DNA from: Botryosphaeria dothidea
Lineage: Eukaryota; Ascomycota; Dothideomycetes; Botryosphaeriales; Botryosphaeriaceae
Length of the DNA stretch: 64,000 bases
Assembly: GCA_011503125.2 (NCBI GenBank)
Contig: WWBZ02000008.1
Location: 558,001-622,000 of the forward strand
Direction of reading: 5' to 3'
Shown here piece by piece: positions 44,246-56,930 of the stretch; the first letter of the stretch is position 1, and each line of letters starts with the position of its first letter. The translations under genes were made by a program, and so were the position numbers. The notes below the pieces were generated by a model. It did no database searches. It was given only the letters and a program-made list of their open reading frames with translations, and had not been told where the DNA came from.

Positions 44246-47200
44246 GATAGATAGATAGATAAATTTATTTCTTCCCGATATAGCTCCCTTACGGGTCTAT
44301 ACGGGGCTAGCTATCTATAGTTATTTTATACGAGAGGGAAAACCTTTTCGCCTAGTAAAAACCCCTTCTCTCTCTCTAGGTATACTATCCTATACTAGTT
44401 CTTATTTTTTCTTCTTACTAGTAGCGGCTACTATAGTAGCTCTATATTTACCTACTAGACCTATCTCTTTAGTTCTTATCCTCGTAGTTATCTAGGTTCT
44501 AGTAGTCCTAGTAGTTCTAGTTATCCTTCTAGTTCCTCTTCTTAGTTATCTTCCTATATTAGTTTCTTTACTAGGCTAAATTACTTAAGTAGCTCTAGGC
44601 GTAAGAACTAGTCTATTACTACTTTAATCCCCTTCTTTATTAAGAGAAGGAAGTAGTAGTCCGTAGTCTCTATTCTTTAGAGTATCTATATCCTACCCTA
44701 TTAGAAGTAGAGGTAAAAGAGAAGAATATACTTTAAGGTTTATCTATACTAGCCGTATAGATAGATAGAACTAGAGTACCCTAGTATCTTACGCCTTAAG
44801 AGGAAGTCCTTTAGTCTAATATACTCTATACGTAGTAGGGTAGCGAGTATACTTTATAGCTTAGATAGTTCGCTATAGATTTATCTAATTTTTAGGTTCT
44901 ACTATATACTTTAGGCTACTAGCTTATCTTATCTTTTCTAGCTAGTAGACTTTATCTATCTCTCCTTCTACTTATTTCTATATACTATACGTAGCTTCGT
45001 TTACTTCGGAAGACTCTAGTAGATAGAGAGATAGTAGTTAAGAAGTAAGTTTATCTTTTTTCTAAGTAGGGTTCTTCTAGTAGAGCTAGTAGCGCCTCTA
45101 GTACTTAGAGTAGCCCGAGCTATCTATTTAATACTCTAGTAAGTTTCCTCTACTACTATCGCGACTAGGCTATTCCTAGCTCTAATAGCTTAGGCTAGTA
45201 CTAGTTCGTCTAGGTATAGTAAGAGTAGGAGAATCCCTATCTTATACTCTAAGGTTTATATACTAGTTAACTTATACGCCCCTAAGATAGTACGTAGGTA
45301 CTAGTTTTAGATCTTCTTTAGTAGCTGGATAGTTATTTTTCTCTACCCTAGAATTTCCTCTAGGGTATACTATACTCTATAGCCGTAAGTAAGAACTAGC
45401 CTTACTATAGCCGTATAGATATAACGGGCTTTAGTAAATAAGGCTCTCTAGGTAGACGCCGCGAGTCTAGAGAGAGATATATACTATTTAATTATCTTAG
45501 CTCCTATTTTTCTAATATAGAGTTTCTATCTAAGCTTATTATCTACGTAGACTCCTAGAATTTTAATTATAGGCTCTAGGTATCTAGTAAATCTAAAGAT
45601 ACGAATCTCTACTACTATATTAAATCTTCTTAGTTTCCTTATAAAATAAATAAGGTAATACTTATCGGGCGAGAAAGCTAACCCGTAGGTAGCTACCTAG
45701 TACTCGTAAATTTAATATACTCCCTCTAGTATCCTATAGTTCTATTCTATAGATCTACTAAAGATTAGAATATTAGTATTATCGACGAATCTAAGGGAGA
45801 AGATATTACCTCTACGTAGCTATATAAGTAGATTAGAAGTAAAGAATAGGTAGAGTATCGGCGATAGTAAGAATTTCTAAGAAATCCCGGTTAAGGTCTA
45901 GATTAGTAGACTAGTAAAGTCTCCGAAGGATAGCTAAGTAGTACGGTCCTATAGAAAGAATCGGGTAAATCTTTCTACTTATTCTAGGAGTTTTACTATC
46001 TTTATATTATAGAGAAGCCTTCTATAAAATACGTAGTTATATACTCCCGAGATATCTAGGCTAAGGACTAAAGCTACTAGCTCTAAGTCTTATATCTAAA
46101 TAGTATAAATCTATTCTATAAGTAGGTTAAGAGCTACTACTACGAATCTATTTCTTCTAGCTTCTATCTATATATTAGGAAGTAGGCCGTATACTTTAGT
46201 AGCCTAGGAGATTCTATCTACTATAATCCTCTTAAGTAGCTTCTCTAGCGTATTAAGTAAAGTAATCGGCCTAAATAACTTAGCTTTAGTATAGTCGTCC
46301 CTCTATAGTTTCCTAAGAACTACGGTAATAGAGCTTTTAAACTACCTAGAGTAGTATCTAAGTACGAGGTATTCCTAGAAGAGCCTAGTAAGGGATCTCC
46401 TTAGTATCTTAGCGTATTACTTTAGAAATCTATTAGTAATCTTATCTAGACTTAGTACCTTATCTAAGAGAAGCTTTTTAATAGTATAGAGGATCTACTC
46501 TTTAGTAAGGTCTTAGGAAATCTCTACTAGTACTAGATATATATATCTATTTAGATCTAAGAGGTCGGTAGCTCTAGAAGGTAGAAAGAACTAGTTAGTA
46601 AGAATTTTTGCCTTAGACTAGTTATCGTAATATAGTTATTTATCTACTTTCTAGAGAGATAGAAACTAAGGTAGGGCTAGAGGTTCTAGTACCCTTATTC
46701 TTATCTACTTTAAGAGCTTCTAGAGTATAGATAGGTCCGAAGTAATCTTAGCTACTATTCTACGCTATACTTTTATTCTATCTCTTCTAATCTATCTCTT
46801 CTTACTATTAGTAATAGTTTAGTATACTATCTAGTCCTCCTCCCTCTTTATAGCCGTCTACTTCCTTCTAGCTACTCTAGCCTAGTATACTAAATCCGAA
46901 TACTCCTTTATCTATTATATAGAGGCCTAGGGCGAGGGTCTCGCTACTAGAATAGTCTCCTAAATTATTCTTTAGATAGCCTCCTAAAGTAGTATAGTAA
47001 AGTAATCTAGGTCTACTTTAGTATTAAGAGAGGCTACTTTAAGGTATTCGAGCTTTAATTAGAGTATATTATTAGTTCTCTTCTAGTCTACTTTCTTCTA
47101 CTAAAGCCTTAGAAGGCGTAGTTCTACGGAGGTAGAAGAAAAATTAAGTATAGTAAGGATAGGTAGGTAGTTAGAGGATAATTCGAGCTTCTAGCTAACT

Positions 47201-49395
47201 CTATAGCTAAGAATTCTCTTCTCTAGCTACCGTAATATAAAGATAAGATCTAGAGTACTCTCGCTACTACTATCTCGTTTAGTAATAGTACCCCTTAGAA
47301 GGGCTAGGTTAAGATTAGCTACGGTAGCTATCTTAATTAGGTTATCCGCTAGGGTATAGTATATTAGAGAGGTTATACCTTTCTAGATAGGATAGTAGAG
47401 GTTAAAGTCTCCTAGAAGAATATACTCCCCTAGTTTTCTAAGAACTTCCGGTAGAAGAGATAGGGTTTCTAGCGCTATACTAGTATAAGAGGCTAGCGGG
47501 GGATTATAGTAGTTATAGATATAGATTATATATATCCTAGTAATAAGGGAAAGTATAATAAGATCTAGTAAATAGACTATTACTTACTAGGAGTCGGGGC
47601 TAATAGCCTTACTTATAAAGAAGTAGGTTCTTACTACTTTCTTCTAGGAAAAAACTATATAGTAGATAGAGTATCTTACTATTATCTTAATCCTCGGGTT
47701 TCTCTAAGGTTTCTAGATAGCTAGAATATAGTAGATCTTTAGGTCTACTTCCTTAAAGAGCGGGAGTATTACTCTATTCTTACTCTTATAGACGTTATAC
47801 TATATAATAGAGATAGAGCCTATATCTAATATTAACTTTCTTCTATCTCTAGGTCCGGCTACGAGGGAGTTAGTAGTATAGGCTATAAGAAGGGAGTTCC
47901 CGCGGGCTTCTCTAAGGCGTATTATAAGCTATTAAGTCCGGTAAACCTTATTTAGTTAGAAGGCGGGGGGCGGCTTAAGTCTCTTAGCCTACCTAGTTCC
48001 CTCTTAACCGGCTTCTTCTCCCTAATTCTCTTTCTTAGTCTAACGGTTAACTAGTTAGTTTAAGGCTATATTTTAGTTATTAGGGGTTCTTTCCGGTATC
48101 TTTCTAGTACTATTAGACGGGCCTAGGCGGCCTTAATATAGTAGGCTCTACGTACTAGGTAGGAGTTACTCTAGGCTATATATCTTTAAGAGTAGTTTAC
48201 GTACTATATACTTTCCTTAGAGTAGTCTCTAGTATTATATACCTTACTATACTATCCGTACTTTTCCTTCTTTTTATAATAGTTAGTAATATAATCGTAG
48301 GCCTAGTACTTAAAATACTAGGTTACTATAAAGACTACGTTATAGTACTACGCTATATAGATAGTAAAGTTAATAATAAGCCCCTTATTAATAATCTAGT
48401 TAGCGGTTTTAGGGTTTATAGTACTAAGAATAATAGCCGAGTAAGTTTTCCCCTCTAAGAGCTTCCTCTTTAGCTAGACTAGCTTACTAATACGTAGTTC
48501 TAGATATAGAGATAGATTCTACTCCTAGATAGTTTAGATAGCTTAGAGGTCTATAGTATTGATTTCTTCTCGAGGGACGTTATATACTAGTACTAAGTAT
48601 AGCTACTAGTTAGGCCTAACTTCTTTTCTTAGTTCTATAGTTTATTCCTAGTTCTAGAGAAGGGCTATTCTAGTTATTTTATCCGGTATAAAGATTCTAA
48701 CGTCTCTACTAGGGAGCTTCTTAGTAGTAAGTACTTTCTTATACGCCTAGCTTTTTTCTATCTAGATCTTTCTAATAATTATCTTATTTAAGAGCTTAGC
48801 TATTTCTTATCTATTTACTATCTCTAAGAAGTAGAGGGTAAGTTTAGTAGTAGCTAGAAGAGTAGGGGGCTTCGGGGCTACTTAGGCTATAATTTATATC
48901 TAGCTACGAGTATTAGATATAGGTATAGAGGTAGCCTAGATACGGTTAACTATCTTTTAAATCTATTAGACCTCTTTAAGAATATTCTTAAGGCCTAGCT
49001 TCTTAGTAGTTATTTTCTAGTAGATAGTAATATAATTCTAGAAGATTATCTTAGTAATATCGAGAAAATTTTTTACCTAGCTAGAGAGAACTAAAGGAAG
49101 GCTAGCGGATATTTATAGAGCTTAGAGAAGGGTATCTACTATTTTTAAGGCTCTCTTAACGTATTCTACGCTATACTAGGTACTCTATAGTTTCTTAGGG
49201 GTATATTAGGGCTAGGTAGAGATAGTTACTAGGGGAGGCTGTTCGCCTCTTCCTATATTCTCTATATTAACTACTTCGCGGCTATAGTTATCTTAAGTAC
49301 TATTTTAGGACTCGCGAAGCCTAGAAGAGTTTCTAGGGCCCTCTCCCGGCGCCGTAGCTTAGGGTCGATTTTTTAGTATAGTTATATTTCTTCTT
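44246..49395 (-). mobile_element. LINE B, near full length, RIP-mutated
   Basis: On the minus strand: 5' leader near 49390, ORF1 with zinc-knuckle relic near 48150-48330, endonuclease near 47120-47620 (DFNLYYPI-like), reverse transcriptase with an FVDN/TNIL-type active site near 45770-45800, and a 3' end with a TATC repeat at about 44246-44262. Stops are frequent throughout. It is the fullest copy of the family also represented by LINE A and LINE D. Confidence 0.75.
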
Positions 49396-51103
49396 TATTA
49401 CGCTTATAACTAGAAGAACTAGCTATAAGAATAATATTATCTATATAGAATAGGTAGGTAATTTTATTTATTTTAAAGAGCTCTCGGGTATATATAAGAA
49501 ATAGTATAGAGGAGATTAGGCTTTCTTAAGAAATCCCGGTCTCTATTCTACTAAATTTCTTATTTTCTTCGTTAAAGGCGAGGCGTAGTACTTATAGATT
49601 AAGAAACGATTTAATCTAGGCGAGTAGGTTAATTAGTAGGCCTATTCTTACTATTATAGCTAGTAGTTATTCTTAGGCGACGTAGTTAAAGGCTTCTTTT
49701 ATATTAAGGAATAGGGCCGACGTTTTACGCTTTTTACGGCGGTCTTTTTTAGTAATATTCGTTAATAATAGGGCGGTATCTATAGTAGATTTCTTTAGCC
49801 TTTCTCCGATTTAGGAGGGGTCTAGAAGAGAGGTCGTTTCTACTAAGAAGCCTAGTCTTTTTATAAGTATTCGTTTAAGAGTTTTTTCTAGATAATTTAG
49901 AAGTAAAATTACCCTATAAGCCTTTAGAGCGGACTTATCGAGTTTATTCGGCTTCTTTAGAATTATACCGGTAGCCTATCTCTAGCGTAACGAATAGTAT
50001 CCGTAGATAAAAAGTAGGCTATATACCTAATAGAAGGCGTCGGGGGCGGCTTAAAATATATAAGTAATTATCTTTTATATTATAGTATCTAGCTCTAGGG
50101 TCGTACCTTTTATTTAGTTTAAGTATACTTTTTCTAGTTTCGTATAGCTAAGAATAGGCTAGTTCTAGTTCTTAGAGAGAAAGTAACTATCTTAGTTATA
50201 CGGAGAAGCTAAGAAAGATATAGAAAAAAGGCCCTCTCTTAGAGTAGAGTACTATCTCTTAAAGCTAGTCTTAACTTAGCTATCTTTTTCTTTTATAGAG
50301 GAAATTTAATCGTAGAATCGAGGCTTCGTATATAATATAGCTTTATATATATCTTAAGGGGAGTTTAACGAGAGAAATTAATTCTAGTGCTAGCGTTTAG
50401 CTTACTTAATCGCGTTAACGAAGGTTTTCCGGGTTTCTAGATATTCTTACTTCTCTTTTTACGTAGAGAGAAAGAAGAGAAGACGAGTCTTTCGTTTTAG
50501 CTCTTACCTTTTAGTAGATAGCTTCTCGTTCTACTACGATTTCGACTTTAGTTCTAGTTTAAGATAAGAAATAGTAAGACTAGTAGCGTAGGAGATAGCT
50601 TTAGTTAGCGTATCTTCTAGATTATCTAGCGCTAGTATCTTAAGTAGTTTAGTAGCTACTATCTTTTTCGAGAGAGAGAAGAAAGATTCTAGATTCCGGG
50701 CTATTACTAGTATATTAGGAAGCTTTTCTTTAACTTTCTCTTAAAAAATTAGAGAGAATCTTTTCTAGTCTACTTTCGTAGTATTAAATCGGGCCGTAGT
50801 AGTAGGGGAATCTAATATAGGGCCTTTAGTTTCTATCTTAAAGAATATCGGCCGGTAATCTAAGCCGAAGTTATCGAGGACTTACTAGTTCTTTATCTTA
50901 TTAGATAAATTTTAGATTATTATAGTTAGATTAAGAACCGTAGGGCGTACTAAATCCGGTTTAAAGAAGATAGCTTCTTCTACTATATTTAGTAGCTCTA
51001 GATTATTTACTTCTATCTATTTAACTAGCTTAGAGGCTTCTTATATTAGTCGGGTAAGAGGGTCCTACTATAGGTAGTATTCGTTAAAGTCTTCGAGAAT
51101 TAT
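49396..51103 (-). mobile_element. LINE C, 3' part (reverse transcriptase), RIP-mutated
   Basis: The minus strand carries an endonuclease motif (EDFNEYYLQWDPL-like) near 51060-51100 and a reverse transcriptase relic (about 49430-50100, with a Y.DNIILIASSS-like active site near 49430). Its 5' part continues beyond chromovirus 2 at 56931. The 3' end is cut off at the head of LINE B. Confidence 0.6.
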
Positions 51104-51108
51104 AGAGG
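51104..51108. repeat. Target duplication, left copy, chromovirus 2
   Basis: AGAGG; repeated at 56926-56930. Confidence 0.88.
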
Positions 51109-51500
51109 TATTATAAACGTGGCTTATGTAGACCCCTTACTTATTTACCTTCGTTAATTTAAAATCTAGATCTAGACTTACCTGCTTACAAATTAGGAAG
51201 CTAGTATTTTAGTTCGTTCTTTATATATATAAAGCTCGCCCCTCTGCTTTGTAGTTAGTTCTTTAGTCTAGCAATAAGTATTCCTCGCGTACAACTTGGT
51301 ACGCCTTGAATTGGACCTTGCTTGCCTCCCTCGTCCCTCGTCCCTCGCCCCTCGTCCCTCGCCTCTCGTCTCTCGCACCTCGTACCCTCGCCCTTTAAAC
51401 TACACCCTTATACTTCGGTATTGTTTTACCCCTACTGCCTTTACCGGCTTCGTTACCTCGTCTCTCCGCCCCCCCCCCCCTCTAAGGTCCGTTTATTACA
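51109..51500 (+). repeat. 5' LTR of chromovirus 2
   Basis: 392 bases. Contains a TATATATATAAA box (about 51222-51233), a block of CCTCGTC-type short repeats (51327-51390) and a C run near 51468-51480. Confidence 0.9.
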
Positions 51501-51564
51501 TTTTGCTAGACTCTCTCTAGTAGGCCTAAAGCTCTCGCCGAAGCCCTAGACTGTAATCCCCAAA

Positions 51565-52809
51565 ATGGTTAATAGAACTATACCTCCTGATCCTTGGGAT
51601 ACGCTCTTCCAAGTCCTTAATTAAGTCCCTGCTCCTGTTAACGCTCGTCCTACCTTCCCTGAAGATATCCCGGTTTCTCTACGCGTTACCCTTAGCTAGG
51701 TATACGCTAGAGGAAGATAATCTTGCCTAAGATCCGATATCGATTTACCAGCTATCCCTAAGAATGCTACGAACGCCCAAGTTGCTTGTATCTTTCACTA
51801 CTACGGTTTTAGCTAAGATAAAGCCTTCGCCCGACTCCAACTACTAGCCCCGAACCTCCCTACTAACACGCTAGCTACTACGTCCACGGTATCTTCTTTA
51901 GAAACCCTACGTCCCCGCATCCCTAAGGTATCGGATCTAGAACCCTTTAAAGGAGAACGCACTCGATTCTAGAACTTCGCTACGCAACTTCAACTCAAAT
52001 TTGCCTCGGATCTATCTGCTTTTATAACGGACATAGCTAAGATTACCTACGCTGGGTTATATCTTCGCGATGCGGCTTACACTTGGTTTGCCCCTTACGT
52101 CTCTGCTTCGAACGGTTCCGTAGACTTCGACAATTATAAGGTCTTCTACCAAGCTCTCAAGGCCGCATTTAATGATCCTAATGCTTACGCAACGGCTAAA
52201 CGATCCCTCCTCGCGCTTAAACAAGACAAGTCCTGCTCGGCTTACTACTTACGGTTTCTCTCGCTTATTACGACTCTTAGTTAGAAGGAAAACGCAGTAA
52301 AGATTTACTACTTCCGCCTTGGCCTTAAGGAGAACCTTAAGGATCTTCTTGTTAGACGTTCTATGCCACTAGAATTCGAAAAGTTCGCTGAAACCTGCAT
52401 TGCGTTGGATAACCAACTCTATGCTCGAACAATTAAGAAAAAGACACCCGTAACTCGTACCCCTACCTCGACTCCTCTCTCTATACTAGCTACCCCTCGA
52501 TCCTCGTCTTCCGCGCCAACCTCGATCCCCCAAAGTAAACCTATAGAACTAGATGCCTCTGCTCGAAAAGCGTACCGAAGAGCCAATAATCTCTGCGCTT
52601 ACTGTGGTGATCCGAACCACTGGGTACGTGAGTGCCCTAAGGCAAAGGGTCCAAAGGGTTCAAAGGGTCCAAACCTTAATTCGACCACAACTGCACCCTC
52701 TCCGCCCACCTCGCTACTAGTAACAAGTCCACTCGTCTCTAAAACCTCGACTTCTATAACTCCTCCTACGGCTTTAGTCCTCTACGTGTTAAAAAACGTA
52801 GAAGGCTAG
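51565..52809 (+). pseudogene. Gag of chromovirus 2, RIP-type stops in its N-terminal half
   Basis: The frame starts at ATG 51565 (MVNRTIPPDPWDTLFQVLN) and is broken by several TAG/TAA codons up to about 52285, all at expected Trp or Gln codons, then stays open from 52363 to the TAG at 52807-52809. A capsid-type region (KGERTRF, then NFATQLQLKFASDL, AYTWFAPYV, and FRLGLKENLKDLLV) is followed by a Ser/Thr/Pro-rich linker and a CCHC knuckle CAYCGDPNHWVREC near 52592-52634. The Ty3 gag order is retained. It is less mutated than pol. The frame relation to pol is -1, as in chromovirus 1. Confidence 0.85.
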
Positions 52810-52979
52810 GTAGTACCCGGCACCTGCCTAGCCCCCCGCTACTTTCTACTTTAAATTAATTCTCTATTCTTGCTTCTTTATCTTCGAACCTCGGAACACT
52901 CTTATTTTCACCCCCCGAACCTCGTACCTCGAAACCACGCGCTATTAATCTCGGAAAACGCCCACTCCTTATTCTTAAG

Positions 52980-55900
52980 TTAGTAGTCAATAATATAATC
53001 GAAACCTCGTCTATACTAGACTCTAGTGCTTCGTCCTTATTTATAGATAATGCTTTTATTAAGGAACACTCGCTCCCTACTCGTTAAAAAACACAACCTA
53101 AATCCCTCGAGCTGGCTAATAGATCTATAGCTAGGTAGATTACTTATAAAGCCGACCTTTAACTCGATATTAATTAACACTAAGAACTCCTTACCTTTTA
53201 GGTAACTAAGCTTAGTTAATATCCTATTATTCTTAGAAAACCTTGGCTAGAAAGACACGATCTACAGATTCTCTAGTCAAGGAATACTATTACCTTCGCT
53301 TCTCCTTTCTACCAAGCAAATTACTTACCTACTCGACAACCTACGATTACGCCTCCTAATCCGCCTTCGATCTCTTGCGCTACGGTATCCTACGCCGCCC
53401 TTACCCGCTATATCTAACGAGATAAGACTAGGATCTATGCCGTATTAATTAAGGAAATCCAAGAACACCTTGAAAGCCTTAAAAAAACGGAACAACAAAC
53501 CCCGGAACAAGAACTCGAAACCCTCCGCTTACGAATCCCGGCTCGATTTCACCACCTTCTTCCTTTCTTTACTAAGAAAGAGGCCGATAAGCTTCCCCCA
53601 CATCGATATATTGATTATGAAATTTCGCTAGAAGAGGGCAAGAAACCCCCATTCGGTCCTCTCTACTTAATGTCCGATTTAGAGCTTAAGGCTCTACGCG
53701 AATATCTTAATAAGAACCTTAAGAAAGGTTTTATTCGGCCCTTATCCTCATCCTCTGCGTCCCCTATTCTCTTTATTAAGAAACTAGGTGGCGGCCTTCG
53801 TTTTTGTATGGATTATCGCGAACTAAACGGTATTACGAAAAAGAACCGTTATCCACTTCCCTTGATTAACGAGACTCTCCGTTAACTTTAAGGCTCTCGT
53901 ATTTTTACTCGACTCAACCTTCGCGGTGCTTATAACCTTATCCGGATCAAGGAAGGCTCCGAATATTTAACCGCCTTTAGGACTCGCTATGGCCTATACG
54001 AGTACCTTATTATGCCCTTTAGCCTTACGAATGCGCCTACTACCTACCAACAATTCGTTAACGATATACTACGTAAATATCTCGACCGCTAGTGCGTCGT
54101 CTACTTAGATAATATCCTTATCTACTCGGAAACAGAAGAGGAGCACCACGAACACGTCTAATTAGTTCTCGAAAAACTTCGTGAAGCAGGCCTGTACGTA
54201 AAAGGCGAAAAATACGACTTCTATACGACTTCGACTACGTTCCTTAGCTTCGTTATCTCCCTAGACGGTATCTCTATAGACCCGGCTAAGGTAGCCGCCG
54301 TAAGAGACTAGGAGGCTCCTCGCTCAGTTAAAGATCTTTAATCGTTCCTTAGCTTTATAAACTTTTACCGAAGATTTATTAAAGGATACTCTCGAAAAGC
54401 TAGAGCTCTCTTTAGGCTCCTAGCTAAGAATATTCGTTTTACTTAGGAAAAAGAATAGGATAAGGCATTTACTTATCTTAAGGAAGCCTTCTACTCTTAC
54501 CCAATTCTCCGATACTTCGACCCCCAACTTAAAACTATCCTTAAAACCGACTTATCCGACTTTGTTATCTCCGCAATTTTATCCTAATAGGTAACCTACG
54601 ATAATAGCAGAAGAATCCTATATCCCATCGCCTACTACTCTCGGAAAATAACCTCCGCAGAGTAGAACTACGGTATCGGGGATAAGGAACTCTTAGCTAT
54701 CGTAGAAGCCCTAAAGGAATACCGTTCCCTCGTTATTAACCTCTCCTCGCCACTCCTCGTTCTTATAGATTACTCGAATTTAACTAGCTTTGCCTCTAAG
54801 CAAATCTTAAACCGTCGGTAAGCACGCTAGGCAATTAAACTCTCAGAACTCGACTTTAAGATCGTCTACCGCCCAGGAACTAAGAATTAACGCGCGGATA
54901 CGTTAATAAGACGGTTAGGAGACCTCCCTACTCGAGAAGGGCGCCTACCCCCTACTACGATCCTTACCTCTAAAAAATTCGAAATTTCGACCCTTATTTC
55001 TACTCGCCATTTAATCGCTAGGCTAGAACCGTCTCTAGCTAGTGAAATTCGCTTAGCACTCGATAAGGATACTCTTAGACAAGAGATTCTTACCGTACTC
55101 GATACCTACGCACTTCGACATCCTAAGATAGATTTAGGCGTATATTCTAAGGATAACGATGGTCTCTTACTAGTTAATAGACTTATCTATATTCCTAAAG
55201 ATCTAAGCCTCCGCTAAAGGATTATTAGCTCTCGATATTCGCACCCGGCTACTAGACACCCAGGCCAAGCAGCAATATTTAAACTCGTTACTCGTGATTT
55301 CTAGTGGCCAGGTCTACGCTAGATAGTAGCTCGTTTTATACGAAACTATAAGACCTGCCAAAGAATTAAACCCGCTCGATATACCCCCTATAGATATTTA
55401 AAACCCCTTAAAGTGCTATAACGCCGCTAGTAATCTATTTCTCTCGATTTAATTACGGGACTTCCAACGTCTAACTCGTTCGATACTATATTAGTAGTCG
55501 TAGATCGACTAACTAAAATAGCTCACTTTATTCCTTGCTAAATAACCCTCGATTCGATAGAGCTTGCTAAGCTTTATCGAGACTACGTTTTTCGACTATA
55601 TAGCTTACCCGACGACTTCGTATCTAACCGCGGCTCGATTTTTACCTCTAAATTTACTAGAGCTCTTAGTAGATCCCTATCTATTAAGACTAACTTTAGT
55701 ACGGCTTTCTACCCGTAAACCGACGGCCAGACAGAGCGTATTAACGCTATTCTCGAGCAATACCTTCGTGCCTACGTTTCGTACTAATAAGACGATTAGA
55801 ACGACTTTCTCTCCCTTACTAAATTCGCTTATAATAATATAATCTCGACCACGACTAAGGTTACCCCCTTCTTTATAAACTACGGCTTCTACCCTCGTTA

Positions 55901-56530
55901 TAAGATTCTACGGAAAGACCCGATCTTAGCCCTACTCGAACCCCTACGTCTCTTCTAAGAGAACCTCGAAAACCTCGAAAACCACCTTCGCTAAGAAATT
56001 CGATTCGCATAAGATGCCTACGCAGAATAAGCTAATAAAGACCGTATCTCGCCACCCGTCTTTAAGCCTAGTGACCTCGTTTAGCTCCTAAGACGGCATA
56101 TCTCGACAACAAGACCTTCGGATAAACTCGACTTTAAACGCCTTGGCCCCTTTCCTATACTAGGAAAGATCTCGACTTATGCCTATCGCCTAGAACTACC
56201 AAGGACGATGAAAGTCCACCCCGTATTCCACGTCTTTTTACTCGAACCCGCGGCCTCTAACCCCTTGCCTAATTAAGTCCAACCTCCGCCCCCGCCCGTT
56301 ATCGTTAACGGCGAAGAAGAGTACCGGGTAGAAGAGATTCTAGACGTTAAAGCAACCCGGAGACAACCGAAATACCTCGTAAAATAGACTAGTTACTCGA
56401 CACCAACCTAGGAACCTTACGACCTTATTAAAGACCTTAAGGCCCTTAATACGTTCTATAAACGTTACCCTTTAAAACCTCGACCCTTAGGCTAAAGGCT
56501 CGTAGGAACTTACCTCTAGGGAGGAGAGCC
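52980..56530 (+). pseudogene. Pol of chromovirus 2, many RIP-type stops
   Basis: Protease relic LDSSASSLFID near 53016 (DSG changed to DSS). [16 protein letters not shown], then [20 protein letters not shown] (53800-53865) and YLDNILIYS near 54100, where the second Asp of YLDD is now Asn. RNase H: LKTDLSDFVISAIL near 54545. Integrase: HPGQAAIFKLV zinc end, SLDLITGLP, a degenerate FVSNRGSIF (Asp to Asn) and DGQTERIN. The C-terminal chromodomain is EEYRVEEILDVKATRRQPKY near 56310-56380. Stops are frequent and mostly TAG at Trp. Replacement of two catalytic Asp codons (GAT/GAC to AAT/AAC) fits G-to-A RIP on this strand. Inactive. Confidence 0.85.
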
Positions 56531-56533
56531 TAC

Positions 56534-56925
56534 TATTATAAACGTGGCTTATATAGACCCCTTACTTATTTACCTTCGTTAATTTAAAATCTAGATCTAG
56601 ACTTACCTACTTACAAATTAGGAAGCTAGTATTTTAGTTCGTTCTTTATATATATAAAGCTCGCCCCTCTACTTTATAGTTAGTTCTTTAGTCTAGTAAT
56701 AAGTATTCCTCGCGTATAACTTGGTACGCCTTGAATTAGACCTTGCTTGCCTCCCTCGTTCCTCGTCCCTCGCCCCTCGTCCCTCGCCTCTCGTCTCTCG
56801 CACCTCGTACCCTCGCCCTTTAAACTACACCCTTATACTTCGGCATTGTTTTACCCCTACTACCTTTACCGGCTTCGTTACCTCGTCTCTCCGCCCCCCC
56901 CCCCCTCTAAGGTCCGTTTATTACA
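56534..56925 (+). repeat. 3' LTR of chromovirus 2
   Basis: 392 bases, about ten transitions different from the 5' LTR; in most of them this copy has the RIP-type base (A or T). Confidence 0.9.
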
Positions 56926-56930
56926 AGAGG
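56926..56930. repeat. Target duplication, right copy, chromovirus 2
   Basis: AGAGG, matching 51104-51108. Confidence 0.88.

Larger units (their letters stand above)
51109..56925 (+). mobile_element. Ty3/gypsy chromovirus 2, complete, RIP-mutated
   Basis: A 5817-bp element with 392-bp LTRs (51109-51500 and 56534-56925) and a 5-bp duplication AGAGG. The LTRs begin TATTATAAACG, which looks like TG...CA ends with the first G lost to RIP, and end TTTATTACA. They differ at about ten positions, all transitions. Inside are gag with a CCHC knuckle and a pol with RT, RNase H, integrase and chromodomain relics. It is inserted in the endonuclease region of LINE C. Confidence 0.92.

Noticed and set aside
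42127..49395. Twin-priming as the origin of the inverted LINE A/B pair
   Set aside because: The inverted 5' segment abuts the 3' tail of the partner, not an internal point, and both carry their own 5' leader, so two elements are more likely.
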